Source: a virus | IMG/VR virus record: IMGVR_UViG_3300036780_000402 | Coordinates: 1-40,430 of that record | Length of the DNA: 40,430 bases | Strand: one strand, 5' to 3' | Part shown: positions 1 to 8,136 of the stretch, piece by piece | Numbering within the stretch: the stretch's first letter is position 1 | How the letters are laid out: each line of letters begins with the position of its first letter | Notes under the pieces: generated by a model | What the model saw: only the letters and a program-made list of their open reading frames with translations | What the model was told of the DNA's origin: nothing | Database searches by the model: none | Translations under genes and position numbers: made by a program

Positions 1-1077
1 TCACTTGCATTCGACGAGTGCGAAATTTTCGACGCGATACCATGTATCCGATTTGATTCCGGCCTCGCCAACGTATCCCGTCAAGAATCTCGGGCGGTCC
101 GATTGGTCGGTGTAGGCGATGGCAAAGCAACCATTCGGCCCAACCTTGGCCGCTCCACCAATGCCGGCAACGGCGGCAATGCACTTGTAGCCAGACGACG
201 CGGCTTTCGAATAGTTGCCAGACGACGCGGCTTTCGAATAGTTGCCAGACGACGCGGCTTTCGAATAGTTGCCAGACGACGCGGCTTTCGAATAGTTGCC
301 AGACGACGCGGCTGTCGAATAGTTGCCAGACGACGCGGCTGTCGAAGAGCCGCCAGACGACGCGGCTGTCGAAGAGTCGCCAGACGACGCGGCTTTCGAA
401 GAGTCGCCAGACGACGCGGCTTTCGAAGAGTAGCCAGACGACGCGGCTGTCGAAGAGTTGCCAGACGACGCGGCTGTCGAATAGTTGCCAGACGACGCGG
501 CTTTCGAAGAGTCGCCAGACGACGCGGCTTTCGAAGAGTTGCCAGACGACGCGGCTGTCGAATAGTTGCCAGACGACGCGGCTGTCGAATAGTCGCCAGA
601 CGACGCGGCTTTCGAAGAGTAGCCAGACGACGCGGCTGTCGAATAGTCGCCAGTTGCGCCGGCGGGGAGCGTTTTCGCCATTGCATCAATGAGGCGGTGC
701 CTTCCGCTGTTTATCATTGCCCACGCAGCGGCGAACGGGCCGGCGTACAGCACTTCACCGCGCTTGGCCTTGCATTTCTCCTGTCCTTTTTCAAGTTCAC
801 CAACAACCTCCTCCGGAATCGCGGAGAATACCACCCAAACGTCATCCGCAAGGCTGTAATCCGCGCCGTCGCCAAGGCCCATGCCCCACGGCCATCCGTG
901 AATTCCGCCGCCGCATTCCTGGCGGGGGTTGAAGTCGGGGGCCTCGACCGGCCCGGACTTGGGCCACACGAAATTGTTTCGCGTTACCCTGTCGGGATTG
1001 CACCGGCGAAGAATCAATACCTTGTCGCCTCCATCGGTCCACGTATGCGCCGCAACTGTCTTTGTCCCTGCATCCAT
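1..1077 (-). CDS. Nonapeptide-repeat phage protein (DUF7666-like)
   Basis: 358 aa. The N-terminal ~140 residues (AAHTWTDGG, GGGIHGWPWGMGLGDG, VWVVFSAIPEE) match what I remember of DUF7666-type phage proteins, which carry a long tract of short Ala/Ser/Gly repeats before a conserved tail. Here the tract is 17 units of nine residues, (D/N/Y/G)(Y/S)S(T/K)AASSG, followed by a C-terminal domain ending TWYRVENFALVECK. The start at 1077 is chosen because AGGAAGGA lies a few bases upstream; the frame stays open further upstream but runs into the preceding gene. The stop is the first codon of the window. The function is unknown: the repeats suggest a rigid beta structure, and the lack of a signal peptide fits a cytoplasmic or virion protein. 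Because of the 27-bp repeat all frames are open here; the others are artefacts. Confidence 0.8.
   Translation of the reverse strand: MDAGTKTVAAHTWTDGGDKVLILRRCNPDRVTRNNFVWPKSGPVEAPDFNPRQECGGGIHGWPWGMGLGDGADYSLADDVWVVFSAIPEEVVGELEKGQEKCKAKRGEVLYAGPFAAAWAMINSGRHRLIDAMAKTLPAGATGDYSTAASSGYSSKAASSGDYSTAASSGNYSTAASSGNSSKAASSGDSSKAASSGNYSTAASSGNSSTAASSGYSSKAASSGDSSKAASSGDSSTAASSGGSSTAASSGNYSTAASSGNYSKAASSGNYSKAASSGNYSKAASSGNYSKAASSGYKCIAAVAGIGGAAKVGPNGCFAIAYTDQSDRPRFLTGYVGEAGIKSDTWYRVENFALVECK
190..648 (-). repeat. 17 x 27-bp in-frame tandem repeat
   Basis: Seventeen consecutive 27-bp units encode nine-residue repeats in the gene at 1-1077. The units differ mainly at codons 1, 2 and 4 (first residue Asp/Asn/Tyr/Gly, second Tyr/Ser, fourth Thr/Lys). 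The AASSG core is nearly invariant at DNA level, so copy number should change readily by slippage or recombination. Confidence 0.95.
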
Positions 1078-1099
1078 TGCCAATTTCCTTCCTGGGTTA

Positions 1100-1303
1100 T
1101 TATTTTGTTGGTTGAAGTTTTTCAAGATGCGCGATGATGGTTGACTCGCGCCAGAGGGTTCTGCCGCCCTGTTTAAATGGGGCAGGGAAATTCTCCTTGG
1201 CAACGTTTCGATAAATCGTCATCTTGCTGCCAAGTCCCATCGCGGTTAATTCGCGAACCGTGAAAACCTTGGTTCGCGGCGAGATTGTTTTTTGCTCTGC
1301 CAT
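1100..1303 (-). CDS. AlpA-like small HTH regulator / excisionase
   Basis: 67 aa. The pattern VRELTAMGLGSKMTIYRNVAKENFP followed by GGRTLWRESTIIAHLEK is the AlpA/MerR-type winged helix found in prophage regulators and excisionases: a recognition helix around residues 24-34, then a wing with the typical W-R-E-S ending. It starts 6 nt after the sigma-factor stop and so is probably translated from the same message; the ribosome-binding site is weak, which suggests coupling. A role as transcription activator or as recombination directionality factor is possible. The integrase is at the far end of the window, but would be close in a circular genome. Confidence 0.8.
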   Translation of the reverse strand: MAEQKTISPRTKVFTVRELTAMGLGSKMTIYRNVAKENFPAPFKQGGRTLWRESTIIAHLEKLQPTK

Positions 1304-1309
1304 GGGTTC

Positions 1310-1912
1310 TCAATTCATCGAGGCGAGTTCGGTGATTCGATTGCGGAATTCCGGATCGGCGTCGGATCGGTCGCGAATCGCGCTGATGATTTTTGCCATC
1401 CGCTGCGACACATTGGACTGACACAAGCCGACCCGCGTTCCCACTTCCGGCTGCGTGAGATTGTCGCGCAGGTAGGCAACGGCTATCGACTTGTCCAGCC
1501 GGGAAAGGCCGGCCATGGCGTATTCCCAACCATCGCTTAAGGTGACAGATACCAGCGGGTCAACCTCCTCGCCTGGCGGATCGAGATCGCCCGATTCGTC
1601 GATTTGGTCCGCGCCGGCCACCACGACGTCAATCGACGCCAAATAGTGGATCATCTCGGCTTGAATCCAGTGGCGGGCGTAGGTGGTGAACTTGAAGCCG
1701 CGCAGCGGATCGAATTTCGGAATGGCCCGCAGCAATCCGATATTGCCTTCCTGAATCAAATCCGAAATCTCCACGCTGCTCGGCAACCGAAGCGACAGGC
1801 GGGCTGCTATCGCGGCCACGTCGTTTTGATAAGCCATGGCCAGGTCGTTTCTCGCCTCGACAGTCGGGCTGGCAAAGTATGCTGACCAGAGTATTTCATT
1901 GTCCGATTCCAT
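1310..1912 (-). CDS. Sigma-70-family RNA polymerase sigma factor
   Basis: 200 aa. Residues ~47-92 (EISDLIQEGNIGLLRAIPKF, then FTTYARHWIQAEMIHYLAS) are a clear sigma region 2, including the core-binding and -10-recognition helices. The C-terminal part (SRLDKSIAVAYL, LTQPEVGTRVGLCQSNVSQRMAKII) is a region-4 helix-turn-helix. The acidic linker between them (DESGDLDPPGEEVDP) replaces much of region 3, so this is a small group 3-like factor. GGAAGGACAAA precedes the ATG. In a phage the likely role is redirecting host polymerase to phage promoters, by analogy with other phage-encoded sigma factors. It lies downstream of the ParB-like gene in one operon with the AlpA-like gene. Confidence 0.88.
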   Translation of the reverse strand: MESDNEILWSAYFASPTVEARNDLAMAYQNDVAAIAARLSLRLPSSVEISDLIQEGNIGLLRAIPKFDPLRGFKFTTYARHWIQAEMIHYLASIDVVVAGADQIDESGDLDPPGEEVDPLVSVTLSDGWEYAMAGLSRLDKSIAVAYLRDNLTQPEVGTRVGLCQSNVSQRMAKIISAIRDRSDADPEFRNRITELASMN

Positions 1913-1924
1913 TTTGTCCTTCCG

Positions 1925-2107
1925 TTAATCGTCGTCGTTTGGATCATGGTCGTGGAAAATTGCCATTATCAACCGCAGATCGTTCAGCCAATCGCGGATC
2001 AGCGTTGGCGGCGGCGGCTTGTGTTCGGGCATGGTGTGTTGTAGCGGTGCGCCGCAATCGCACGGTGCGACGGCATAAAGCGCGGTACAGGTGGGGGAAT
2101 GACTCAT
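1925..2107 (-). CDS. Small Cys-containing hypothetical protein
   Basis: 60 aa. The gene is supported by a strong GGAGG four bases before the ATG and by an ATGA overlap with the ParB-like gene upstream. The N-terminus has a C-x8-C-x-C pattern (residues 7-18) that could hold a metal but matches no family I know. The rest is Pro/His/Asp-rich. Probably co-expressed with the regulatory operon; function unknown. Confidence 0.6.
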   Translation of the reverse strand: MSHSPTCTALYAVAPCDCGAPLQHTMPEHKPPPPTLIRDWLNDLRLIMAIFHDHDPNDDD

Positions 2108-2871
2108 GCGGCCTCCTTGGAGACGGCGTTGCGCGCCCTCATCGCGTTTTCGGCGGGAATTTTGATTGAGACGCGCACGCGCTTGCCGAAGTTGTAAAGC
2201 TCTTCAATCGGCGAATCTCTCGGATTGGATACCGGCGGCGCTGACGCTGGCGCTTCCGGCTCGGGCGGCGGGGATGGCGTCGAGGGTATCGCCTTCGGCT
2301 TGATGCCCAGATATTCCTTGTGGATGCTGCTCTCACCGGCCCGTAGTCGTTCTTTCGCTTCCGGCGTCCCCTCGGCCAGGATCGTCTTTACCTTGGCGAT
2401 GGTGTCGCGGGATATGCCGGCCAGCTTTGCGACCTCCTCGCGTGTCTCGATAGGTGACACTTCCGCAGATTTCTGCGGAAGTGATTTCCGGCCAGGGTGC
2501 GTCCCACCGTGTTCTTTTTGATTTGCCTTCGCCTTCGCTGCGATCAGAGGTTCCAGCTTCAACGCTAATTCCGCCCGCGCCATCGACGTAAGATTTCGCC
2601 GTCCGAACTGGTTATTGATGATCCATTCTTTGGCTGCGTCCCGGTCGGGAAACTCCATATTGAAGACGTTGAATTTGATCTTCAATTCGTTGCAAAGCTC
2701 GTATCGGTTGTGGCCGTCAACAATCTTGTCCCGCCAAAGTTTAATGGAGTCGATACAGCCATCTTCCCGCAAAAGCTTTCTCAGTCCGTCGCGCTCGTCG
2801 GGAGAAAGTGGTGGAATCAGCGAGCGGAATTCCGGATCAATTTTGATCTCGCTTGGTTTTGATTTCGGCAC
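2104..2871 (-). CDS. ParB-like N-terminal domain DNA-binding protein
   Basis: 255 aa. Residues ~20-75 (SPDERDGLRKLLREDGCIDSI, KIVDGHNRYELCNEL) are a ParB/Spo0J N-terminal (ParB/sulfiredoxin) fold with the signature DGHNRYE. Residues ~140-160 (REEVAKLAGISRDTIAKVKTI) form a helix-turn-helix. The C-terminus is Pro/Ala-rich. No ParA partner is visible, so this is more likely a prophage regulator or ParB-like NTP-binding protein than a partition protein. The start is GTG at 2871 with AAAGGATGATCC upstream. It is first in the leftward regulatory operon and divergent from the gene at 3082; the 210-bp gap holds a palindrome cluster. Confidence 0.8.
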   Translation of the reverse strand: MPKSKPSEIKIDPEFRSLIPPLSPDERDGLRKLLREDGCIDSIKLWRDKIVDGHNRYELCNELKIKFNVFNMEFPDRDAAKEWIINNQFGRRNLTSMARAELALKLEPLIAAKAKANQKEHGGTHPGRKSLPQKSAEVSPIETREEVAKLAGISRDTIAKVKTILAEGTPEAKERLRAGESSIHKEYLGIKPKAIPSTPSPPPEPEAPASAPPVSNPRDSPIEELYNFGKRVRVSIKIPAENAMRARNAVSKEAA

Positions 2872-3004
2872 GGATCATCCTTTCAAGGCGCGGAATCTGC
2901 GCCTCATCTTTTTCGGAAACTTAATTTTGACGTTGCTTTGCCCGAATTAACGTGCTAAAAAGTACCCATTGGTTTCTCTCGGCTCTGATAGCCACCATTC
3001 GATA

Positions 3005-3036
3005 CGCTACTGTACCGTGCGGTACCGTTCGGTAGC
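3005..3036. promoter_or_regulatory. Palindrome cluster, probable operator
   Basis: The divergent gap contains GTACCG-TG-CGGTAC (3012-3025), an overlapping GTACCG-TT-CGGTAG (3022-3035) and outer GCTAC/GTAGC arms (3006-3010, 3032-3036). Closely spaced overlapping dyads between divergent genes are typical of repressor or activator sites. I see no convincing -35/-10 pair tied to it. The binder is unknown; the ParB-like or AlpA-like protein is a candidate. Confidence 0.5.
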
Positions 3037-3081
3037 AAGAGAAAATTTAATCGGACGGTTGAATTTAATGGAGATTGACAA

Positions 3082-3402
3082 ATGGAAGCCTTTGCAGATA
3101 ATGATGTTATGGCAAAAGAAAAAAAACCAGAATATGGGCAAAGTGGGGATTCTGGCGATCATTTACCGCGCCAAGCGAAGCACTGGAAGGTGCTAGTTGA
3201 TGTTTGGGATGAATCTAAACATCTTTTCGCCGGAAAGCCTTCGTGGGTCGTTACTTCTGCCGGCTTGATTGCACTACTTGAAATGCCGGAAGAGCAAAGA
3301 TTAGCCCTGTTTGGCGAAGTTTCATTGGCCCATCAAGAGAATGACGCCAAGGCACTTTTCAAAAGGATGAGAGCCAATAAGCGGGCCGAACGGGGGAATT
3401 AA
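3082..3402 (+). CDS. Hypothetical protein, rightward
   Basis: 106 aa. The frame is charged and mostly helical, with a central segment (KVLVDVWDESKHLFAGKPSWVVTSAGLIALLEMPEEQRLALFGEV). It has no signal peptide or membrane helix. GGAG lies eight bases before the ATG; a second in-frame ATG (MAKEKK) 27 bp downstream is possible. It is followed after 16 bp by an exported-protein gene on the same strand, and both run against the rest of the late block. I do not recognise the family. Confidence 0.55.
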   Translation: MEAFADNDVMAKEKKPEYGQSGDSGDHLPRQAKHWKVLVDVWDESKHLFAGKPSWVVTSAGLIALLEMPEEQRLALFGEVSLAHQENDAKALFKRMRANKRAERGN

Positions 3403-3418
3403 GCGAACGGCGAAACCA

Positions 3419-3907
3419 ATGAAAACCGTAATTATCTTCGCGTCGATTCTTCTCGCGTCCTCTTTCGCCAGTGGACAGGTGTCCGTGGAAGAGGCGAAAG
3501 CGAGACTTGCGGCACGGCAGGCGCACGCGGCCACGCAGCCGGCGGAAAGCCTCTCGGAGGAAGTGGTGAGGCTCCGTGCGGAGAATGCGGCACTGCGGGC
3601 GAGGCTTGCCGTCGTGGTCGCTGAATTGGAAAAGCAAAAAACCCCTGCGAAGACGGCGGAAAAGCCGGACCCGAAAAAGATCGGGCAAATCGCCGATCAG
3701 GTTTGGATGCACTTAAAAGTTGGAATGACCGAAGATGAGGCCGAAGCGATCCGCGTATCAGAGAAGCGATTCACGCTTTGGAATAAAACGGAATCAGTGA
3801 CAGCGAACGGCAAAACCGTGTCGTGGAGCGTTGAAGGTGACGGCGGATCATCTACTAAATGCCGAATCACTTTCGTTGATGGAAAGATAAGCTATATCAG
3901 CTTCTAA
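3419..3907 (+). CDS. Predicted exported coiled-coil protein with SmpA/BamE-like C-terminus
   Basis: 162 aa. Residues 1-20 (MKTVIIFASILLASSFASG) are a Sec signal peptide with probable cleavage near the SFASGQ segment; there is no lipobox Cys. Residues ~38-75 are a Leu/Ala/Glu-rich coiled coil (SEEVVRLRAENAALRARLAV). The C-terminal ~60 residues (HLKVGMTEDEAEAIRV, then WSVEGDGGSSTKCRITFVDGKI) resemble the small SmpA/OmlA/BamE fold, where a GMT-x-EE helix precedes a strand ending in F-x-D-G-K. This is an inference from pattern. Because it is exported and carried by a phage, it may alter the host envelope (lysogenic conversion or superinfection exclusion). Confidence 0.65.
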   Translation: MKTVIIFASILLASSFASGQVSVEEAKARLAARQAHAATQPAESLSEEVVRLRAENAALRARLAVVVAELEKQKTPAKTAEKPDPKKIGQIADQVWMHLKVGMTEDEAEAIRVSEKRFTLWNKTESVTANGKTVSWSVEGDGGSSTKCRITFVDGKISYISF

Positions 3908-3920
3908 GCTAGGATAATCT

Positions 3921-5033
3921 TTAGCTTGCCGCCGTACACACCCCATTGACGAAAGTGAACGTGGTATAAGTACCCGTCCCGCTAAATCCATTCGTGACGG
4001 GTCCGGCATCAACCTCCGCGTCCAAGCTGTAGAGCATTCCCCGCCCGTCAAACACCGCTTTGCGACGGCCCTGCACCATCTGGCCGCTGCTGTTCTCAAA
4101 CAACCCATAAAGGTACATTGGGCACGCGCCATATCCGCCGGTTCGGCTCCAAGGCAGCGCCGCCGTGGGTCCGATTCCGGTTCCATCAATTGCCAGCGGA
4201 GACGCGGAAAGCGTCGTGGTTATCGTGCCCGTGCCGCCGTGAACGAACACGATGGCATGAGCGCCATCAGCCGTGAGCGACATAAACCGGCCAGGAAGGA
4301 AGATCGCCGCCCCCGAAGCCGTTGGCGTCAACTGATGCCCCCCGCTGGCCTGCTCATCGACGTTGCACACCAGTGCCGGGATGTCCATGTAATTCGTCGT
4401 GAAATTCGCGTTGCCAGTGGACTGCCCCCCCGCCGCCGGCACAGTGGACGGCGCGACAATCGCCCCCCAATATTGGCCGTTGCCAGCGCCGCCAGCCTGT
4501 GTCTGGTTTATCGATACCATTACATCGCCCTGGCCGGTGGAAGTTTGGTAGATCGGCAGGCCGGTGAGAGAGTTAAAGCCGCTCAACCAGCAAAAAACGA
4601 TTTGGCCGTTGTACAGCGGGCCACTGGCTAATTGCAGCATGGGCAAGGTTGCGGAGTTGGTAATTTCCGCAATATTCCACAACTCAACCAAAGTGAGTCC
4701 GGTATTGTCATAGATCGTCGCTTCGGTTGGATTGCCCGCAAGCTGGCCGATGCTGGCCTGGGTAAGATTGGTCGGATTGTTGCTCGATGCGCCGAAAAAC
4801 AGGATCGCGTTGTAGCGCCCGACGAATGGCGGGTTGGTGCTGTTGGGAAGATCGTAGGTGACACGGGCGCGGCAGACCTGCGGCCAGCGCGTTTCGGGAG
4901 TTTCCTTTGGCTCGGGACCATGGGAAAGGCTGGTCGGCGTATTGTCTAGATTCTGACCGTTCGCGCCGTCCACCTTGGCGCGCACGCGGTGCCACTCAGC
5001 TTCAAATTCTTCGGTGATTTCGTAATCGCTCAT
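3921..5033 (-). CDS. Distal tail / adhesin-like protein
   Basis: 370 aa. Last gene of the late block, starting in a TAATG overlap with the upstream gene. An N-terminal charged helix (residues 1-25) is followed by a Ser/Thr/Gly/Asn-rich beta domain containing FFGASSNNPTNLTQ, a short Gly/Gln/Thr-rich stretch and FLPGRFMSLTADGAHAIVFV. Position after the tape measure and composition fit a tip or fibre protein. No enzymatic motif is seen and no family recognised. Confidence 0.65.
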   Translation of the reverse strand: MSDYEITEEFEAEWHRVRAKVDGANGQNLDNTPTSLSHGPEPKETPETRWPQVCRARVTYDLPNSTNPPFVGRYNAILFFGASSNNPTNLTQASIGQLAGNPTEATIYDNTGLTLVELWNIAEITNSATLPMLQLASGPLYNGQIVFCWLSGFNSLTGLPIYQTSTGQGDVMVSINQTQAGGAGNGQYWGAIVAPSTVPAAGGQSTGNANFTTNYMDIPALVCNVDEQASGGHQLTPTASGAAIFLPGRFMSLTADGAHAIVFVHGGTGTITTTLSASPLAIDGTGIGPTAALPWSRTGGYGACPMYLYGLFENSSGQMVQGRRKAVFDGRGMLYSLDAEVDAGPVTNGFSGTGTYTTFTFVNGVCTAAS

Positions 5034-6001
5034 TAGGTCAATCCGATCCCGTTAAAATCCACTTCGGGATAATCCATGTAAATCAAAAACATCGCGCGGG
5101 TGGCTCCCCCGGCGTCTTTCGATGGATCAAGTATCGTTGTCGGCGGAACGGTTTGTGAGACGGCGGCAAGCTGGCCTTGGGTCACTTTTATGGAAGTGTC
5201 AATCGGCTGGCCGTTTCCGTTCAAAAGCACGTCGCGATTGACCGGCTCTCCGCTGGCAAAATATAGATTGCCAAGCTTGTTGGTGGTTGTCAGCGGGTCG
5301 AGGTATTGCGCCCGCATTCCCTGGTCGAGTATGCGGCGCTGGAATGGATAGCGCTTTTGTGCGGTGGTCAATCCGGCGGCAATCGGGGAGGGCGTGCGAA
5401 TCTCAAAGGCGTAGGCAATCTGAATGTAGGTTGCGCCCTCCTGGTAGTCGCTGGTCGGCGCGATGGACAAACAATACATTTGCCCCGCGCCAAACGTATT
5501 TCCCTCAAAGGTAATCGATGCGCTGTTTGTGGTGTCGGTATAGTTTTCCGCCGCCGGCTGATTGTAGTACGGCTCGTAGCGCGTGATGGTCAGGTAGCGA
5601 ACCGAAAAATTTTTGCGGCCATTGGAACGAAAGGCGTCATAGGCACTATTCAAGATCGCCTTGCCATTCAGGTCGGTATCGGCCTCGTGTGCGACCTTCC
5701 CCCACTTCCATCGGATGATGGGTTGGCGGGCGATTGGGTTTAGCGGGTTGTCGAGAAGCGAAGATATTTCATAGGAGGCAATCACGTTGGTCAGCGACAA
5801 TTTGTTGTCGCTCATGCCAATGTGCGTGCATATCAGATTGCTGTTGAGGGGGTGGGGCTGGCCGACTGTAACGCCGGTGCAATTTACCGCGTCGTTTTCG
5901 TCGGTAAAATCGATAACGACGAAACCGCGCGAAGCGGTCCAATTTCCGTCGATCTTCTGGACGCATTTGCGGTCTGAAAATTTTTCGGTGCTTGTCCCCA
6001 T
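5033..6001 (-). CDS. Tail protein downstream of tape measure
   Basis: 322 aa, joined to both neighbours by TAATG overlaps (start within the tape-measure stop, stop within the next start). The sequence is mixed beta with segments such as NLICTHIGMSDNKLSLTNVI, RWKWGKVAHEADTD and GNLYFASGEPVNRDVLLNGNG. Its place directly after the tape measure suggests a distal tail or baseplate-hub component. I do not recognise a specific family. Confidence 0.7.
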   Translation of the reverse strand: MGTSTEKFSDRKCVQKIDGNWTASRGFVVIDFTDENDAVNCTGVTVGQPHPLNSNLICTHIGMSDNKLSLTNVIASYEISSLLDNPLNPIARQPIIRWKWGKVAHEADTDLNGKAILNSAYDAFRSNGRKNFSVRYLTITRYEPYYNQPAAENYTDTTNSASITFEGNTFGAGQMYCLSIAPTSDYQEGATYIQIAYAFEIRTPSPIAAGLTTAQKRYPFQRRILDQGMRAQYLDPLTTTNKLGNLYFASGEPVNRDVLLNGNGQPIDTSIKVTQGQLAAVSQTVPPTTILDPSKDAGGATRAMFLIYMDYPEVDFNGIGLT

Positions 6002-8130
6002 TATGTCAACTTCTTTGGCGGGCGGCTAATATTCGGTTTCAGGAAGGGAAGATATTGCGCGAGCAAATCAACCATGCTTTTGGCGATTTCATTATTCTTG
6101 TTTTGGGCGTCCACGATGGGCTGATACGGGTCTTTCTCCTGGGCGGCGCTCGCCTGCACGCCAGTCAGATATTGCCCCTCGACCAGTGACGCCAGGCCGT
6201 TTTGCTTCTCGGCCCCGATCCGCGACAGGGCGGCTTTCTCAACGGCGTCCATCGACGATATGGATTTTTTGGCGTCCGCTTTTTGCTTCTCGGTCGATCC
6301 CTCGGCCTGCAAGATCGCCAGGGCCTTCATTCGCTCGGCGTTAAATTGCTTTTGGATTTCAATTCGCTTTAATTCGCGCTCGGCGTTCTTGTCCCCTAAT
6401 GAAGATTCCTGTTGCAGCACAAACAGCGCCGAATCGCGAATCGTGTTGTCGGCTTCCAGTTTAGGTATCGCCCTCAACTGTGCGATCTGTTTTTCCGCCT
6501 CGGCCTTTTGAATCGCATTGCCGCGTTCCTTGGCATCATTCAATTTCGCCTCGGCCTCGTTAAGCTGGAACGACAATTCCAGGTTGTGCGATTTAATGCC
6601 GGCGTCGATGTCGCCCAGCGCTGCCCGCTGTTTCAGAATGTCCAGTTCGGACGCGGCAAGATTGAGAGATAGAATCTTTTCATATCCCGACCTCATTGCG
6701 GCAAGGGTTTGGGTCGCATCCTGGGCGGCTTGGCGATTCTCATATGAGGCATCACCGGCGATTGCCAGCAACGCCTTCTCGGTCGCTTCGCGTTCTCGCC
6801 CGATGGTCAACCGCTCTTTGTCAATTCCGGCGTTTACGTCCCCCGCAGCGGCTTCGGCGCTCAGCCCCGCAATGATCGCATCGCGGATAGTCTGGCTGCG
6901 AGCATTGGCCTGCTCTTGTGCGGATGCAGCGGTGGCCGACTCGGTAGCGCCGGCAACGTGGCCGGCAATCGCGTCCTTTTGATCCTGTAATTCCTGGAGT
7001 CGCACCAATGCTTTTTTGTTGCCGGCATCGGCCATCGCCTGCTGTTCAGATTCTTGCTTCTCGATCTCCTCGATTTGCTTTTGGCCGGCCTCCGCGATCT
7101 CCGCAACCTGTCGCGCCAGCCCATCCTTGAGCATGAGGATGCGGGCGGCATAAGCATTGTTGTCGCCTTCCAGCACTTTCGAGTTGTAGTCTGAATCTAG
7201 TGCGGCAAGTTGCTTCGCGGCGTTGGCGTTCTGGTCGCGCAGCGAATTATGAAAATCCTTGTCCTCTTGCAGTCGCTTTCGGTTCGCGGCGGCTATTTCG
7301 GCGTCGCGGATTTTGGCGTTGGCTACGTCCTGGGCATCAAGATTTGCGTTTGCCGTAGCTGCCTGGTTTCGTTGGCCGATCATCGCTTGGAGCGCATGTT
7401 CTGCAACTGTGGCCGCTTTGTCAGCATCACGAAAACTGTCAAACCCGATCCCATCCCATTTCTTTTGCCTATTGGCATTATCGCGCAGCGTCTTAGCCTT
7501 TTCAGTGGCCTCGTCAATTTGATCCTGTAACGGCGTCTGCGCGGTCGATATGGTTTGCTTTTGCTCAAAAATCGCTTCGTGCGCATCTTTGTATTTCAAC
7601 TTGGCTTTTTCGATATCCCCGTCGGATGGTAAGAGTCCGATCAAGGCGGCTTCGCTCGTCGCCTTGTGAGTGTCGGCAAGGATTTTTGGCAAAGCACTCG
7701 CGAAGTTTTTGAGTGCAAGTTCCCTGGCTGCAAGCCCGGCCTGAACCTCGGCGGTTGTTTCCTTCCCGAAGATATGTGCGATACCGTTACCGAACCATTC
7801 CGCCGCTTCGCCTGCGAGCTTCCCGACAACCGGAAATTGCTTTATGGAGTCCAGCAGTGTTTGCTGTGCGGCGGCGCTTTCGGAAGCTGTCCCACTGAGC
7901 GCAGCTAGCGCGGCTTTTGCGGCATCTACACCAACTGGCAAAATCTCAAACGCCATCGCCATATTCCGGGCAACGCGAAGTTGCTTATGGAAGCCGTGGC
8001 CGGTTTCGGCAACGCTATCCATTTCCTTTATCTTCGCGCCAGTATGCTTGACGGCATCTCCGACCTTTTCCAGAACCTTGGTGGCTTCATCCCTCGCGCG
8101 GAGAATAATGTTGAGTTGTTTTTCCGCCAC
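6001..8130 (-). CDS. Tail tape measure protein
   Basis: 709 aa, the longest protein of the tail module after the 785-aa adhesin. It sits right after the tail chaperone frameshift pair, as tape measures do. The N-terminus (NIILRARDEATKVLEKVGDAVKHTGAKIKEM) is a classical tape-measure start. A hydrophobic stretch at ~60-90 is followed by long Ala/Glu/Gln/Lys-rich coiled coil to near the C-terminus. It sets tail length and occupies the tube lumen; by the usual rule of ~0.15 nm per residue the tail would be around 100 nm. The start is GTG at 8130, 6 bp after the chaperone extension stop; the ribosome-binding site is weak, so translation may be coupled. Confidence 0.88.
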   Translation of the reverse strand: MAEKQLNIILRARDEATKVLEKVGDAVKHTGAKIKEMDSVAETGHGFHKQLRVARNMAMAFEILPVGVDAAKAALAALSGTASESAAAQQTLLDSIKQFPVVGKLAGEAAEWFGNGIAHIFGKETTAEVQAGLAARELALKNFASALPKILADTHKATSEAALIGLLPSDGDIEKAKLKYKDAHEAIFEQKQTISTAQTPLQDQIDEATEKAKTLRDNANRQKKWDGIGFDSFRDADKAATVAEHALQAMIGQRNQAATANANLDAQDVANAKIRDAEIAAANRKRLQEDKDFHNSLRDQNANAAKQLAALDSDYNSKVLEGDNNAYAARILMLKDGLARQVAEIAEAGQKQIEEIEKQESEQQAMADAGNKKALVRLQELQDQKDAIAGHVAGATESATAASAQEQANARSQTIRDAIIAGLSAEAAAGDVNAGIDKERLTIGREREATEKALLAIAGDASYENRQAAQDATQTLAAMRSGYEKILSLNLAASELDILKQRAALGDIDAGIKSHNLELSFQLNEAEAKLNDAKERGNAIQKAEAEKQIAQLRAIPKLEADNTIRDSALFVLQQESSLGDKNAERELKRIEIQKQFNAERMKALAILQAEGSTEKQKADAKKSISSMDAVEKAALSRIGAEKQNGLASLVEGQYLTGVQASAAQEKDPYQPIVDAQNKNNEIAKSMVDLLAQYLPFLKPNISRPPKKLT

Positions 8131-8136
8131 GATATT

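Noticed and set aside
190-648. CRISPR-like array
   Set aside because: Units are contiguous in-frame 27-bp repeats with no unique spacers.
81-1144. Long open frames on both strands over the left repeat array
   Set aside because: The 27-bp unit is a multiple of three, so every frame without a stop in the unit stays open. Only the leftward frame has conserved flanking domains and a good ribosome-binding site.
2104-2871. Plasmid partition system
   Set aside because: There is a ParB-like domain but no ParA ATPase or centromere-like iterons next to it.
2886-2913. AGGCGC/GCGCCT hairpin followed by TTTTT on the plus strand
   Set aside because: The stem is only 6 bp, a spacer precedes the T-run, and no plus-strand gene ends nearby; it may be a leader hairpin but cannot be called a terminator.
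3906-3927. AAGCTA/TAGCTT dyad between the convergent genes at 3907 and 3921
   Set aside because: Six AT-rich pairs and no T-run; too weak for a terminator call.
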